This document shows positions 42,440-59,640 of a stretch of 64,000 nucleotides of DNA, piece by piece. Both the position numbers and the translations under genes were made by a program. The DNA lies in contig CM046304.1 in NCBI GenBank assembly GCA_025267735.1, positions 7,626,001-7,690,000 of the forward strand. The letters run 5' to 3'. Each line of letters starts with the position of its first letter. The first letter of the stretch is position 1. Source of the DNA: Mactra quadrangularis. Its lineage: Eukaryota; Mollusca; Bivalvia; Venerida; Mactridae. The notes beneath the pieces are model-generated. The model saw only the letters and a list, made by a program, of their open reading frames with translations, made no database searches and had not been told where the DNA came from.

Positions 42440-44750
42440 TCATATAGTACTAGTTGTAACATTGAGACAACAATCAGAGTGTTTTATCATATAGTACTTG
42501 TTGTAACATTGAGACAACAATCAGAGTGTCTTATCATATAGTACTAGTTGTAACATTGAGACAACAATCAGAGTGTCTTATCATATAGTACTAGTTGTAA
42601 CATTGAGACAACAATCAGAGTATCTTATCATAGAGTACTAGTTGTAACATTGAGACAACAATCAGAGTGTCTTATCATATAGTACTAGTTGTAACATTGA
42701 GACAACAATCAGAGTGTCTTATCATATAGTACTAGTTGTAACATTGACACACCAATCAGAGTGTCTTATCATATAGTACTAGTTGTAACATTGAGACAAC
42801 AATCAGAGTGTCTTATCATATAGTACTAGTTGTAACATTGAGACACCAATCAGAACGTTTATCATATAGTACTAGTTGTAACATTGAGAAAACAATCAGA
42901 ACGCTTATCATATAGTACTAGTTGTAACATTGAGACAACAATCAGAGTATCTTATCATATAGTACTAGTTGTAACATTGAGACAACAATCAGAGTGTCTT
43001 ATCATATAGTACTAGTTGTAACATTGAGACAACAATCAGAGTGTTTTATCATATAGTACTAGTTGTAACATTGAGACACCTATCAGAGTGTCTTATCATA
43101 TAGTACTAGTTGTAACATTGAGACAACAATCAGAGTGTCTTATCATATAGTACTTGTTGTAACATTGAGACAATAATCAGAGTTTTTTATCACATAGTAC
43201 TAGTTGTAACATTGAGACACCAATCAAAGTGTCTTATCATATAGTACTTGTTGTAACATTGAGACAACAATCAGAACGCTAATCATATAGTACTTGTTGT
43301 AACATTGAGACAACAATCAGATTGTCTTATCATATAGTACTAGTTGTAACATTGAGACACCAATCAGAGTTTCTTATCATATAGAACTAGTTGTAACATT
43401 GAGACACCAATCAGAGTGTCTTATCATATAGTACTAGTTGTAACATTGAGACACCAATCAGAGTGTCTTTACATATAGTACTTGTTGTAACATTGAGACA
43501 CCAATCAGAGTGTTTTATCATGTAGTACTTGTTGTAACATTGAGACACCAATCAGAGTGTCTTATCATATAGAACTAGTTGTAACATTGAGACACCAATC
43601 AGAACGCTTATCATATAGTACATGTTGTAACATTGAGACAACAATCAGAGTATCTTATCATATAGTACTTGTTGTAACATTGAGACAACAATCAGAGTGT
43701 CTTATTATATAGTACTAATTGTAACATTGAGACACCAATCAGAGTGTCTTATCATATAGTACTAATTGTAACATTGAGACAACAATCAGAGTATTTTATC
43801 ATATAGTACTTGTTGTAACATTGAGACACCAATCAGAGTGTCTTATCATATAGTACTTGTTGTAACATTGAGACAACAATCAGAGTGTCTTATCATATAG
43901 TACTTGTTGTAACATTGAGACAACAATCAGAACGCTTATCATATAGTACTTGTTGTAACATTGAGAAAACAATCAGAACGCTTATCATATAGTACTAGTT
44001 GTAACATTGAGACACCAATCAGAGTTTCTTATCATATAGTACTAGTTGTAACATTGAGACAACAATCAGAGTGTCTTATCATATAGTACTAGTTGTAACA
44101 TTGCGACACCAATCAGCGTGTCTTATCATATAGTACTAGTTGTAACACTGCGACACCAATCAGCGTGTCTTATCATATAGTACTTGTTGTAACATTGAGA
44201 CAACAATCAGAGTGTCTTATCATATAGTACTAGTTGTAACATTGAGACAACAATCAGAACGCTTATCATATAGTACTAGTTGTAACATTGAGACAACAAT
44301 CAGAGTGTCTTATCATACAGTACTAGTTGTAACATTGAAACACCAATCAGAGTGTCTTATCATATAATACTAGTTGTAACATTGAGACAACAATCAGAGT
44401 GTCTTATCATATACTACTAGTTGTAACATTGAGACAACAATCAGAGTGTCTTATCTTATAGTACATGTTGTAACATTGAGACACCAATCAGAGTGTCTTA
44501 TCATATAGTACTAGTTGTAACATTGAGACAACAATCAGAACGCTTATCATATAGTACCTGTTGTAACATTGAGACAACAATCAGAACGCTAATCATATAG
44601 TACTTGTTGTAACATTGAGACAACAATCAGAACGCTAATCATACAGTACTAGTTGTAACATTGAGACAACAATCAGAGTGTCTTATCATATAGTACTTGT
44701 TGTAACATTGAGACAACAATCAGAGTGTCTTATCATATAGTACTAGTTGT
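42440..44750. repeat. Higher-order block, copy 1
   Basis: Recurs at 45575-47980 with shared private variants: GACACACCAA at 42746 and 45881, GACACCTATC at 43075 and 46210, ATACTACTAG at 44411 and 47641. The offset is 3,135 bp early and 3,230 bp late, because the second copy has two extra monomers near 46350-46450 and one 46-to-47-bp change. Confidence 0.9.
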
Positions 44751-45574
44751 AACATTGAGACAACAATCAGAACGCTTATCATATAGTACTTGTTGTAACA
44801 TTGAGACAACAATCAGAACGCTAATCATATAGTACTTGTTGTAACATTGAGACAACAATCAGAGTGTCTTATCATATAGTACTAGTTGTAACATTGAGAC
44901 AACAATCAGAGTGTCTTATCATATAGTACTAGTTGTAACATTGAGACAACAATCAGAGTGTTTTATCATATAGTACTAGGTGTAACATTGAGACAACAAT
45001 CAGAGTGTCTTATCACATAGTACTAGTTGTAACATTGAGACAACAATCAGAGTATCTTATCATATAGTACTTGTTGTAACATTGAGACACCAATCAGAGT
45101 GTCTTATCATATAGTACTAGTTGTAACATTGAGACAACAATCAGAGTGTCTTATCATATAGTACTAGTTGTAACATTGAGACAACAATCAGAGTGTCTTA
45201 TCATATAGTACTAGTTGTAACATTGAGACAACAATCAGAGTGTTTTATCATATAGTACTAGGTGTAACATTGAGACAACAATCAGAGTGTCTTATCACAT
45301 AGTACTAGTTGTAACATTGAGACAACAATCAGAGTATCTTATCATATAGTACTTGTTGTAACATTGAGACACCAATCAGAGTGTCTTATCATATAGAACT
45401 AGTTGTAACATTGAGACACCAATCTGAGTATCTTATCATATAGTACTTGTTGTAACATTGAGACAACAATCAGAGTGTCTTATCATATAGTACTAGTTGT
45501 AACATTGAGACAACAATCAGAACGCCTATCATATAGTACTTGTTGTAACATTGAGAAAACAATCAGAACGCTTA

Positions 45575-47980
45575 TCATATAGTACTAGTTGTAACATTGA
45601 GACAACAATCAGAGTGTTTTATCATATAGTACTTGTTGTAACATTGAGACAACAATCAGAGTGTCTTATCATATAGTACTAGTTGTAACATTGAGACAAC
45701 AATCAGAGTGTCTTATCATATAGTACTAGTTGTAACATTGAGACAACAATCAGAGTATCTTATCATATAGTACTAGTTGTAACATTGAGACAACAATCAG
45801 AGTGTCTTATCATATAGTACTAGTTGTAACATTGAGACAACAATCAGAGTGTCTTATCATATAGTACTAGTTGTAACATTGACACACCAATCAGAGTGTC
45901 TTATCATATAGTACTAGTTGTAACATTGAGACAACAATCAGAGTGTCTTATCATATAGTACTAGTTGTAACATTGAGACACCAATCAGAACGTTTATCAT
46001 ATAGTACTAGTTGTAACATTGAGAAAACAATCAGAACGCTTATCATATAGTACTAGTTGTAACATTGAGACAACAATCAGAGTATCGTATCATATAGTAC
46101 TAGTTGTAACATTGAGACAACAATCAGAGTGTCTTATCATATAGTACTAGTTGTAACATTGAGACAACAATCAGAGTGTTTTATCATATAGTACTAGTTG
46201 TAACATTGAGACACCTATCAGAGTGTCTTATCATATAGCACTAGTTGTAACATTGAGACAACAATCAGAGTGTCTTATCATATAGTACTTGTTGTAACAT
46301 TGAGACAACAATCAGAGTGTTTTATCACATAGTACTAGTTGTAACATTGAGACACCAATCAAAGTGACTTATCATATAGTACTTGTTGTAACATTGAGAC
46401 AACAATCAGAGTGTTTTATCACATAGTACTAGTTGTAACATTGAGACACCAATCAAAGTGACTTATCATATAGTACTTGTTGTAACATTGAGACAACAAT
46501 CAGAGTATCTTATCATATAGTACTTGTTGTAACATTGAGACAACAATCAGATTGTCTTATCATATAGTACTAGTTGTAACATTGAGACACCAATCAGAGT
46601 TTCTTATCATATAGAACTAGTTGTAACATTGAGACACCAATCAGAGTGTCTTATCATATAGTACTAGTTGTAACATTGAGACACCAATCAGAGTGTCTTA
46701 TCATATAGTACTTGTTGTAACATTGAGACAACAATCAGAGTGTCTTATCATATAGTACTAGTTGTAACATTGAGACAACAATCAGAGTGTCTTATCATAT
46801 AGTACTAGTTGTAACATTGAGACACCAATCAGAACGCTTATCATATAGTACATGTTGTAACATTGAGACAACAATCAGAGTATCTTATCATATAGTACTT
46901 GTTGTAACATTGAGACAACAATCAGAGTGTCTTATCATATAGTACTAATTGTAACATTGAGACACCAATCAGAGTGTCTTATCATATAGTACAAATTGTA
47001 ACATTGAGACAACAATCAGAGTATTTTATCATATAGTACTTGTTGTAACATTGAGACACCAATCAGAGTGTCTTATCATATAGTACTTGTTGTAACATTG
47101 AGACAACAATCAGAGTGTCTTATCATATAGTACTTGTTGTAACATTGAGACAACAATCAGAACGCTAATCATATAGTACTTGTTGTAACATTGAGAAAAC
47201 AATCAGAACGCTTATCATATAGTACTAGTTGTAACATTGAGACACCAATCAGAGTTTCTTATCATATAGTACTAGTTGTAACATTGAGACAACAATCAGA
47301 GTGTCTTATCATATAGTACTAGTTGTAACATTGCGACACCAATCAGCGTGTCTTATCATATAGTACTAGTTGTAACACTGCGACACCAATCAGCGTGTCT
47401 TATCATATAGTACTTGTTGTAACATTGAGACAACAATCAGAGTGTCTTATCATATAGTACTAGTTGTAACATTGAGACAACAATCAGAACGCTTATCATA
47501 TAGTACTAGTTGTAACATTGAGACAACAATCAGAGTGTCTTATCATACAGTACTAGTTGTAACATTGAAACACCAATCAGAGTGTCTTATCATATAATAC
47601 TAGTTGTACCATTGAGACAACAATCAGAGTGTCTTATCATATACTACTAGTTGTAACATTGAGACAACAATCAGAGTGTCTTATCTTATAGTACATGTTG
47701 TAACATTGAGACACCAATCAGAGTGTCTTATCATATAGTACTAGTTGTAACATTGAGACAACAATCAGAACGCTTATCATATAGTACCTGTTGTAACATT
47801 GAGACAACAATCAGAACGCTAATCATATAGTACTTGTTGTAACATTGAGACAACAATCAGAACGCTAATCATACAGTACTAGTTGTAACATTGAGACAAC
47901 AATCAGAGTGTCTTATCATATAGTACTTGTTGTAACATTGAGACAACAATCAGAGTGTCTTATCATATAGTACTAGTTGT
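45575..47980. repeat. Higher-order block, copy 2
   Basis: Copy of 42440-44750. Its distal ~0.7-kb part, marked by two adjacent GCGACACCAATCAGCGTG monomers, also occurs near 49431-49495, 49995-50060, 52801-52870 and 55746-55815. The amplification was therefore stepwise. Confidence 0.88.
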
Positions 47981-50900
47981 AACACTGCGACACCAATCAG
48001 CGTGTCTTATCATATAGTACTTGTTGTAACATTGAGACAACGATCAGAACGCTTATCATATAGTACTTGTTGTAACATTGAGACAACAATCAGAACGCTT
48101 ATCATACAGTACTAGTTGTAACATTGAGACAACAATCAAAGTGTCTTATCATACAGTACTAGTTGTAACATTGAGACAACAATCAGAACGCTTATCATAT
48201 AGTACTTGTTGTAACATTGAGACAACAATCAGAACGCTAATCATATAGTACTTGTTGTAACATTGAGACAACAATCAGAGTGTCTTATCATATAGTACTA
48301 GTTGTAACATTGAGACAACAATCAGAGTGTCTTATCATATAGTACTAGTTGTAACATTGAGACAACAATCAGAGTGTCTTATCATATAGTACTAGTTGTA
48401 ACATTGAGACAACAATCAGAGTGTTTTATCATATAGTACTAGTTGTAACATTGAGAAAACAATCAGAACGCTTATCATATAGTACATGTTGTAACATTGA
48501 GACAACAATCAGAGTATCTTATAATATAGTACTTGTTGTAACATTGAGACACCAATCAGAGTGTCTTATCATATAGTACTAATTGTAACATTGAGACACC
48601 AATCAGAGTGTCTTATCATATAGTACTAATTGTAACATTTAGACACCAATCAGAGTGTCTTATCATATAGTACTAATTGTAACATTGAGACAACAATCAG
48701 AGTATCTTATCATATAGTACTTGTTGTAACATTAAGACACCAATCAGAGTGTCTTATCATATAGTACTAGTTGTAACATTGAGACACCAATCTGAGTATC
48801 TTATCATATAGTACTTGTTGTAACATTGAGACAACAATCAGAGTGTCTTATCATATAGTACTAGTTGTAACATTGAGACAACAATCAGAGTGTCTTATCA
48901 TATAGTACTAGTTGTAACATTGAGACAACAATCAGAACGCTTATCATATAGTACTTGTTGTAACATTGAGAAAACAATCAGAACGCTTATCATATAGTAC
49001 TAGTTGTAACATTGAGACACCAATCAGAGTTTCTTATCATATAGTACTAATTGTAACATTGAGACAACAATCAGAGTATCTTATCATATAGTACTTGTTG
49101 TAACATTAAGACACCAATCAGAGTGTCTTATCATATAGTACTAGTTGTAACATTGAGACACCAATCTGAGTATCTTTTCATATAGTACTTGTTGTAACAT
49201 TGAGACAACAATCAGAGTGTCTTATCATATAGTACTAGTTGTAACATTGAGACAACAATCAGAACGCTTATCATATAGTACTTGTTGTAACATTGAGAAA
49301 ACAATCAGAACGCTTATCATATAGTACTAGTTGTAACATTGAGACACCAATCAGAGTTTCTTATCATATAGTACTAGTTGTAACATTGAGACAACAATCA
49401 GAGTGTCTTATCATATAGTACTGGTTGTAACATTGCGACACCAATCAGCGTGTCTTATCATATAGTACTAGTTGTAACACTGCGACACCAATCAGCGTGT
49501 CTTATCATATAGTACTAATTGTAACATTGAGACACCAATCAGAGTGTCTTATCATATAGTACTAATTGTAAAATTGAGACACCAATCAGAGTGTCTTATC
49601 ATATAGTACTAATTGTAACATTAAGACAACAATCAGAGTATCTTATCATATAGTACTTGTTGTAACATTAAGACACCAATCAGAGTGTCTTATCATATAG
49701 TACTAGTTGTAACATTGAGACACCAATCTGAGTATCTTATCATATAGTACTTGTTGTAACATTGAGACAACAATCAGAGTGTCTTATCATATAGTACTAG
49801 TTGTAACATTGAGACAACAATCAGAACGCTTATAATATAGTACTTGTTGTAACATTGAGAAAACAATCAGAACGCTTATCATATAGTACTAGTTGTAACA
49901 TTGAGACACCAATCAGAGTTTCTTATCATATAGTACTAGTTGTAACATTGAGACAACAATCAGAGTGTCTTATCATATAGTACTAGTTGTAACATTGCGA
50001 CACCAATCAGCGTGTCTTATCATATAGTACTAGTTGTAACACTGCGACACCAATCAGCGTGTCTTAACATTTAGTACTTGTTGTAACATTGAGACAACAA
50101 TCAGAGTGTCTTTTCATATAGTACTAGTTGTAACATTGAGACAACAATCAGAACGCTTATCATATAGCACTTATTGTAACATTGAGACAACAATCAGAAC
50201 GCGTATCATATAGTACTTGTTGTAACATTGAGACACCAATCAGAGTGTCTTATCATACAGTACTAGTTGTAACATTGAAACACCAATCAGAGTGTCTTAT
50301 CATATAATACTAGTTGTAACATTGAGACAACAATCAGAGTGTCTTATCATATAGTACTAGTTGTAACATTGAGACAACAATCAGAGTGTCTTATCATATA
50401 GTACTAGTTGTAACATTGAGACAACAATCAGAACGCTAATCATATAGTACTTGTTGTAACATTGAGACAACAATCAGAACGCTAATCATATAGTACTTGT
50501 TGTAACATTGAGACAACAATCAGAGTGTCTTATCATATAGTACTAGTTGTAACATTGAGACTCCAATCAGAGTGTCTTATCATATAGTACTTGTTGTAAC
50601 ATTGAGACAACAATCAGAGTGTCTTATCATGTAGTACTTGTTGTAACATTGAGACAACAATCAGAGTATCTTATCATATAGTACTAGTTGTAACATTGAG
50701 ACAACAATCAGAGTGTCTTATCATATAGTACTAGTTGTAACATTGAGACAACAATCAGAGTGTCTTATCATATAGTACTAGTTGTAACATTGAGACAACA
50801 ATCAGAGTGTCTGATCATATAGTACTTGTTGTAACATTGAGACAACAATCAGAGTGTCTTATCATATAGTACTTGTTGTAACATTCCGACACCAATCAGC

Positions 50901-53900
50901 GTGTCTTATCATATAGTACTTGTTGTAACATTGAGACAACAATCAGAGTGTCTTATCATATAGTACTAGTTGTAACATTGAGACAACAATCAGAGTGTCT
51001 TATCTTATAGTACTTGTTGTAACATTGAGACACCAATCAGAATGTCTTATCATATAGTACTAGTTGTAACATTGAGACAACAATCAGAGTGTCTTATCAT
51101 ATAGTACTAGTTGTAACATTGAGACAACAATCAGAGTGTCTTATCATATAGTACTAGTTGTAACATTGAGACAACAATCAGAGTGTTTTATCATATAGTA
51201 CTAGGTGTAACATTGAGACAACAATCAGAGTGTCTTATCACATAGTACTAGTTGTAACATTGAGACAACAATCAGAGTGTCTTATCATATAGTACTAGGT
51301 GTAACATTGAGACAACAATCAGAGTGTCTTATCATATAGTACTAGTTGTAACATTGAGACACCAATCAGAGTGTCTGATCATATAGTACTAGTTGTAACA
51401 TTGAGACAACAATCAGAGTGTCTTATCATATAGTACTTGTTGTAACATTGAGACAACAATCAGAGTATCTTATCATATAGAACTAGTTGTAACATTGAGA
51501 CAACAATCAGAACGCTTATCATATAGTACTTGTTGTAACATTGAGACACCAATCAGAGTATCTTATCATATAGTACTTGTTGTAACATTGAGACAACAAT
51601 CAGAGTATCTTATCATATAGAACTTGTTGTAACATTGAGACACCAATCAGAACGCTTATCATATAGTACAAGTTGTAACATTGAGACAACAATCAGAGTA
51701 TCTTATCATATAGTACTTGTTGTAACATTGAGACAACAATCAGAGTGTCTTATCATATAGTACTAGTTGTAACATTGAGACAACAATCAGAGTGTCTTAT
51801 CATATAGTACTAGTTGTAACATTGAGACACCAATCAGAACGCTTATCATATAGTACATGTTGTAACATTGAGACAACAATCAGAGTATCTTATCATATAG
51901 TACTTGTTGTAACATTGAGACAACAATCAGAGTGTCTTATCATATAGTACTAGTTGTAACATTGAGACAACAATCAGAGTGTCTTATCATATAGTACTAG
52001 TTGTAACATTGAGACAACAATCAGAGTGTCTTATCATATAGTACTTGTTGTAACATTGAGACACCAATCAGAGTGTCTTATCATATAGTACTTGTTGTAA
52101 CATTGAGACAGCAATCAGAGTGTCTTATCATATAGTACTTTTTGTAACATTGAGACAACAATCAGAACGCTTATCATATAGTACTTGTTGTAACATTGAG
52201 ACAACAATCAGAGTGTCTTATCATATAGTACTAGTTGTAACATTGAGACAACAATCAGAGTGTCTTATCATATAGTACTAGTTGTAACACTGCGACACCA
52301 ATCAGCGTGTCTTATCATATAGTACTTGTTGTAACATTGAGACAACGATCAGAACGCTTATCATATAGTACTTGTTGTAACATTGAGACAACAATCAGAG
52401 TGTCTTATCATATAGTACTAGTTGTAACATTGAGACAACAATCAGAGTGTCTTATCATATAGTACTAGTTGTAACATTGAGACAACAATCAGAGTGTCTT
52501 ATCATATAGTACTTGTTGTAACATTGAGACACCAATCAGAGTGTCTTATCATATAGTACTTGTTGTAACATTGAGACAACAATCAGAGTGTCTTATCATA
52601 TAGTACTTGTTGTAACATTGAGACAACAATCAGAACGCTTATCATATAGTACTTGTTGTAACATTGAGAAAACAATCAGAACGCTTATCATATAGTACTA
52701 GTTGTAACATTGAGACACCAATCAGAGTTTCTTATCATATAGTACTAGTTGTAACATTGAGACAACAATCAGAGTGTCTTATCATATAGTACTAGTTGTA
52801 ACATTGCGACACCAATCAGCGTGTCTTATCATATAGTACTAGTTGTAACACTGCGACACCAATCAGCGTGTCTTATCATATAGTACTTGTTGTAACATTG
52901 AGACAACAATCAGAGTGTCTTATCATATAGTACTAGTTGTAACATTGAGACAACAATCAGAACGCTTATCATATAGTACTAGTTGTAACATTGAGACAAC
53001 AATCAGAGTGTCTTATCATACAGTACTAGTTGTAACATTGAAACACCAATCAGAGTGTCTTATCATATAATACTAGTTGTAACATTGAGACAACAATCAG
53101 AGTGTCTTATCATATAGTACTAGTTGTAACATTGAGACAACAATCAGAGTGTCTTATCTTATAGTACATGTTGTAACATTGAGACACCAATCAGAGTGTC
53201 TTATCATATAGTACTTGTTGTAACATTGAGACAACAATCAGAGTGTCTTATCATATAGTACTAGTTGTAACATTGAGACAACAATCAGAACGCTTATCAT
53301 ATAGTACCTGTTGTAACATTGAGACAACAATCAGAACGCTAATCATATAGTACTTGTTGTAACATTGAGACAACAATCAGAACGCTAATCATACAGTACA
53401 AGTTGTAACATTGAGACAACAATCAGAGTGTCTTATCATATAGTACTTGTTGTAACATTGAGACAACAATCAGAGTGTCTTATCATATAGTACTAGTTGT
53501 AACATTGAGACAACAATCAGAACGCTTATCATATAGTACTTGTTGTAACATTGAGACAACAATCAGAACGCTAATCATATAGTACTTGTTGTAACATTGA
53601 GACAACAATCAGAGTGTCTTATCATATAGTACTAGTTGTAACATTGAGACAACAATCTGAGTGTCTTATCATATAGTACTAGTTGTAACATTGAGACAAC
53701 AATCAGAGTGTCTTATCATATAGTACTAGTTGTAACATTGAGACAACAATCAGAACGCTAATCATATAGTACTTGTTGTAACATTGAGACAACAATCAGA
53801 ACGCTAATCATATAGTACTTGTTGTAACATTAAGACAACAATCAGAGTGTCTTATCATATAGTACTAGTTGTAACATTGAGACAACAATCAGAGTGTCTT

Positions 53901-56900
53901 ATCTTATAGTACTTGTTGTAACATTGAGACAACAATCAGATTGTCTTATCATATAGTACTAGTTGTAACATTGAGACAACAATCAGAGTGTCTTATCATA
54001 TAGCACTAGTTGTAACATTGAGACAACAATCAGAGTGTCTTATCATATAGTACTAGTTGTAACATTGAGACACCAATCAGAGTGTCTTATCATATAGTAC
54101 TTGTTGTAACATTGAGACACCAATCAGAGTGTCTTATCATATAGTACTTGTTGTAACATTGAGACACCAATCAGAGTGTCTTATCATATAGTACTAGTTG
54201 TAACATTGAGACAACAATCAGAGTGTCTTATCATATAGTACTAGTTGTAACATTGAGACAACAATCAGAGTGTCTTATCATATAGTACTAGTTGTAACAT
54301 TGAGACACCAATCAGAACGTTTATCATATAGTACTAGTTGTAAAATTGAGAAAACAATCAGAACGCTTATCATATAGTACTAGTTGTAACATTGAGACAA
54401 CAATCAGAGTGTTTTATCATATAGTACTAGTTGTAACATTGAGACACCAATCAAAGTGTCTTATCATATAGTACTTGTTGTAACATTGAGACAACAATCA
54501 GAACGCTAATCATATAGTACTTGTTGTAACATTGAGACAACAATCAGATTGTCTTATCATATAGTACTAGTTGTAACATTGAGACAACAATCAGAGTGTC
54601 TTATCATATAGAACTAGTTGTAACATTGAGACACCAATCAGAGTGTCTTATCATATAGTACTAGTTGTAACATTGAGACACCAATCAGAGTGTCTTATCA
54701 TATAGTACTTGTTGTAACATTGAGACACCAATCAGAGTGTCTTATCATGTAGTACTTGTTGTAAAATTGAGACACCAATTAGAGTGTCTTATCATATAGA
54801 ACTAGTTGTAACATTGAGACACCAATCAGAACGCTTATCATATAGTACATGTTGTAACATTGAGACAACAATCAGAGTATCTTATCATATAGAACTAGTT
54901 GTAACATTGAGACAACAATCAGAACGCTTATCATATAGTACTTGTTGTAACATTGAGACACCAATCAGAGTATCTTATCATATAGTACTTGTTGTAACAT
55001 TGAGACAACAATCAGAGTATCTTATCATATAGTACTTGTTGTAACATTGAGACACCAATCAGAACGCTTATCATATAGTACATGTTGTAACATTGAGACA
55101 ACAATCAGAGTATCTTATCATATAGTACTTGTTGTAACATTGAGACAACAATCAGAGTGTCTTATCATATAGTACTAGTTGTAACATTGAGACAACAATC
55201 AGAGTGTCTTATCATATAGTACTTGTTGTAACATTGAGACACCAATCAGAGTGTCTTATCATATAGTACTTGTTGTAACATTGAGACAACAATCAGAGTG
55301 TTTTATCATATAGTACTAGTTGTAACATTGAGACACCAATCAGAGTGTCTTATCATATAGTACTAGTTGTAACATTGAGACACCAATCAGAGTGTCTTAT
55401 CATATAGTACTAATTGTAACATTGAGACAACAATCAGAGTATCTTATCATATAGTACTTGTTGTAACATTGAGACACCAATCAGAGTGTCTTATCATATA
55501 GTACTTGTTGTAACATTGAGACAACAATCAGAGTGTCTTATCATATAGTACTTGTTGTAACATTGAGACAACAATCAGAACGCTTATCGTATAGTACTTG
55601 TTGTAACATTGAGAAAACAATCAGAACGCTTATCATATAGTACTAGTTGTAACATTGAGACACCAATCAGAGTTTCTTATCATATTGTACTAGTTGTAAC
55701 ATTGAGACAACAATCAGAGTGTCTTATCATATAGTACTAGTTGTAACATTGCGACACCAATCAGCGTGTCTTATCATATAGTACTAGTTGTAACACTGCG
55801 ACACCAATCAGCGTGTCTTATCATATAGTACTTGTTGTAACATTGAGACAACAATCAGAGTGTCTTATCATATAGTACTAGTTGTAACATTGAGACAACA
55901 ATCAGAACGCTTATCATATAGTACTAGTTGTAACATTGAGACAACAATCAGAGTGTCTTATCATACAGTACTAGTTGTAACATTGAAACACCAATCAGAG
56001 TGTCTTATCATATAATACTAGTTGTAACATTGAGACAACAATCAGAGTGTCTTATCATATAGTACTAGTTGTAACATTGAGACAACAATCAGAGTGTCTT
56101 ATCATATAGTACATGTTGTAACATTGAGACACCAATCAGAGTGTCTTATCATATAGTACTAGTTGTAACATTGAGACAACAATCAGAACGCTAACCATAT
56201 AGTACTTGTTGTAACATTGAGACAACAATCAGAACGCTAATCATACAGTACAAGTTGTAACATTGAGACAACAATCAGAGTGTCTTATCATATAGTACTA
56301 GTTGTAACATTGAGACAACAATCAGAACGCTTATCATATAGTACTTGTTGTAACATTGAGACAACAATCAGAACGCTAATCATATAGTACTTGTTGTAAC
56401 ATTGAGACAACAATCAGAGTGTCTTATCATATAGTACTAGTTGTAACATTGAGACAACAATCAGAGTGTCTTATCATATAGTACTAGTTGTAACATTGAG
56501 ACAACAATCAGAGTGTCTTATCATATAGTACTAGTTGTAACATTGAGACAACAATCAGAACGCTAATCATATAGTACTTGTTGTAACATTGAGACAACAA
56601 TCAGAACGCTAATCATATAGTACTTGTTGTAACATTGAGACAACAATCAGAACGCTAATCATACAGTACAAGTTGTAACATTGAGACAACAATCAGAGTG
56701 TCTTATCATATAGTACTTGTTGTAACATTGAGACAACAATCAGAGTGTCTTATCATATAGTACTAGTTGTAACATTGAGACAACAATCAGAACGCTTATC
56801 ATATAGTACTTGTTGTAACATTGAGACAACAATCAGAACGCTAATCATATAGTACTTGTTGTAACATTGAGACAACAATCAGAGTGTCTTATCATATAGT

Positions 56901-59640
56901 ACTAGTTGTAACATTGAGACAACAATCAGAGTGTCTTATCATATAGTACTAGTTGTAACATTGAGACAACAATCAGAGTGTCTTATCATATAGTACTAGT
57001 TGTAACATTGAGACAACAATCAGAACGCTAATCATATAGTACTTGTTGTAACATTGAGACAACAATCAGAACGCTAATCATATAGTACTTGTTGTAACAT
57101 TGAGACAACAATCAGAGTGTCTTATCATATAGTACTAGTTGTAACATTGAGACAACAATCAGAGTGTCTTATCATATAGTACTAGTTGTAACATTGAGAC
57201 ACCAATCAGAGTGTCTTATCATATAGTACTTGTTGTAACATTGAGACACCAATCAGAGTGTCTTATCATATAGTACTTGTTGTAACATTGAGACACCAAT
57301 CAGAGTGTCTTATCATATAGTACTAGTTGTAACATTGAGACAACAATCAGAGTGTCTTATCATATAGTACTAGTTGTAACATTGAGACAACAATCAGAGT
57401 GTCTTATCATATAGTACTAGTTATAACATTGAGACACCATAGTGTCTTATCATATAGTACTAGTTGTAACATTGAGACACCAATCAGAGTGTCTTATCAT
57501 ATAGTACTAGTTGTAACATTGAGACAACAATCAGAGTGTCTTATCATATAGTACTAGTTGTAACATTGAGACACCAATCAGAGTGTCTTATCATATAGTA
57601 CATGTTGTAACATTGAGACACCAATCAGAGTGTCTTATCATATAGTACTAGTTGTAACATTGAGACAACAATCAGAACGCTTATCATATAGTACTAGTTG
57701 TAACATTGAGACAACAATCAGAGTATCTTATCATATAGTACTAGTTGTAACATTGAGACACCAATCAGAGTGTCTTATCATATAGTACATGTTGTAACAT
57801 TGAGACACCAATCAGAGTGTCTTATCATATAGTACTAGTTGTAACATTGAGACAACAATCAGAACGCTTATCATATAGTACTTGTTGTAACATTGAGACA
57901 CCAATTAGAACGCTTATCATATAGTACTAGTTGTAACATTGAGACACCAATCAGCGTGTCTTATCATATAGTACTAGTTGTAACATTGAGACAACAATCA
58001 GAGTGTCTTATCATATAGTACTAGTTGTAACATTGAGACACCAATCAGAGTGTCTTATCATATAGTACTTGTTGTAACATTGAGACACCAATCAGAGTGT
58101 CTTATCATATAGTACTAGTTGTAACATTGAGACAACAATCAGAGTGTCTTATCTTATAGTACTTGTTGTAACATTGAGACAACAATCAGAGTATCTTATC
58201 ATATAGAACTTGTTGTAACATTGAGACACCAATCAGAGTGTCTTATCATATAGTACTAGTTGTAACATTGAGACAACAATCAGAGTGTCTTATCATATAG
58301 TACTTGTTGTAACATTGAGACAACAATCAGAGTGTCGTATCATATAGTACTAGTTGTAACATTGTGACAACAATCAGAGTGTCTTATCATATAGTACTAG
58401 TTGTAACATTGAGACAACAATCAGAGTGTCTTATCATATAGTACTAGTTGTAACATTGAGACAACAATCAGAGTGTCTTATCATATAGTACTAGTTGTAA
58501 CATTGAGACACCAATCAGAGTGTCTTATCATATAGTACTAGTTGTAACATTGAGACAACAATCAGAGTGTCTTATCATATAGTACTAGTTGTAACATTGA
58601 GACAACAATCAGAGTGTTTTATCAGATAGTACTAGTTGTAACATTGAGACAACAATCAGAGTGTCTTATCATATAGTACTAGTTGTAACATTGAGACAAC
58701 AATCAGAGTGTCTTATCATTTAGTACTTGTTGTAACATTGAGACAACAATCAGAGTGTCTTATCATATAGTACTAGTTGTAACATTGAGACAACAATCAG
58801 AGTGTCTTATCATATAGTACTAGTTGTAACATTGAGACACCAATCAGAACGTTTATCATATAGTACTAGTTGTAACATTGAGACAACAATCAGAACGCTT
58901 ATCATATAGTACTAGTTGTAACATTGAGACAACAATCAGAGTGTCTTATCATATAGTACTAGTTGTAACATTGAGACAACAATCAGAGTGTCTTATCATA
59001 TAGTACTTGTTGTAACATTGAGACACCAATCAGAGTGTCTTATCATATAGTACTTGTTGTAACATTGAGACAACAATCAGAGTGTCTTATCATATAGTAC
59101 TTGTTGTAACATTGAGACAACAATCAGAGTGTCTTATCATATTGTACTAGTTGTAACATTGAGACACCAATCAGAGTGTCTTATCATATAGTACTAGTTG
59201 TAACATTGAGACAACAATCAGAGTGTCTTATCATATAGTACTAGTTGTAACATTGAGACAACAATCAGAGTGTCTTATCATATAGTACTAGTTGTAACAT
59301 TGAGACACCAATCAGCGTGTCTTATCATATAGTACTTGTTGTAACATTGAGACAACAATCAGAGTGTCTTATCATATAGTACTAGTTGTAACATTGAGAC
59401 AACAATCAGAGTGTCTTATCATATAGTACTAGTTGTAACATTGAGACACCAATCAGAACGTTTATCATATAGTACTAGTTGTAACATTGAGAAAACAATC
59501 AGAACGCTTATCATATAGTACTAGTTGTAACATTGAGACAACAATCAGAGTGTCTTATCATATAGTACTAGTTGTAACATTGAGACAACAATCAGAGTGT
59601 CTTATCACATAGTACTAGTTGTAACATTGAGACAACAATC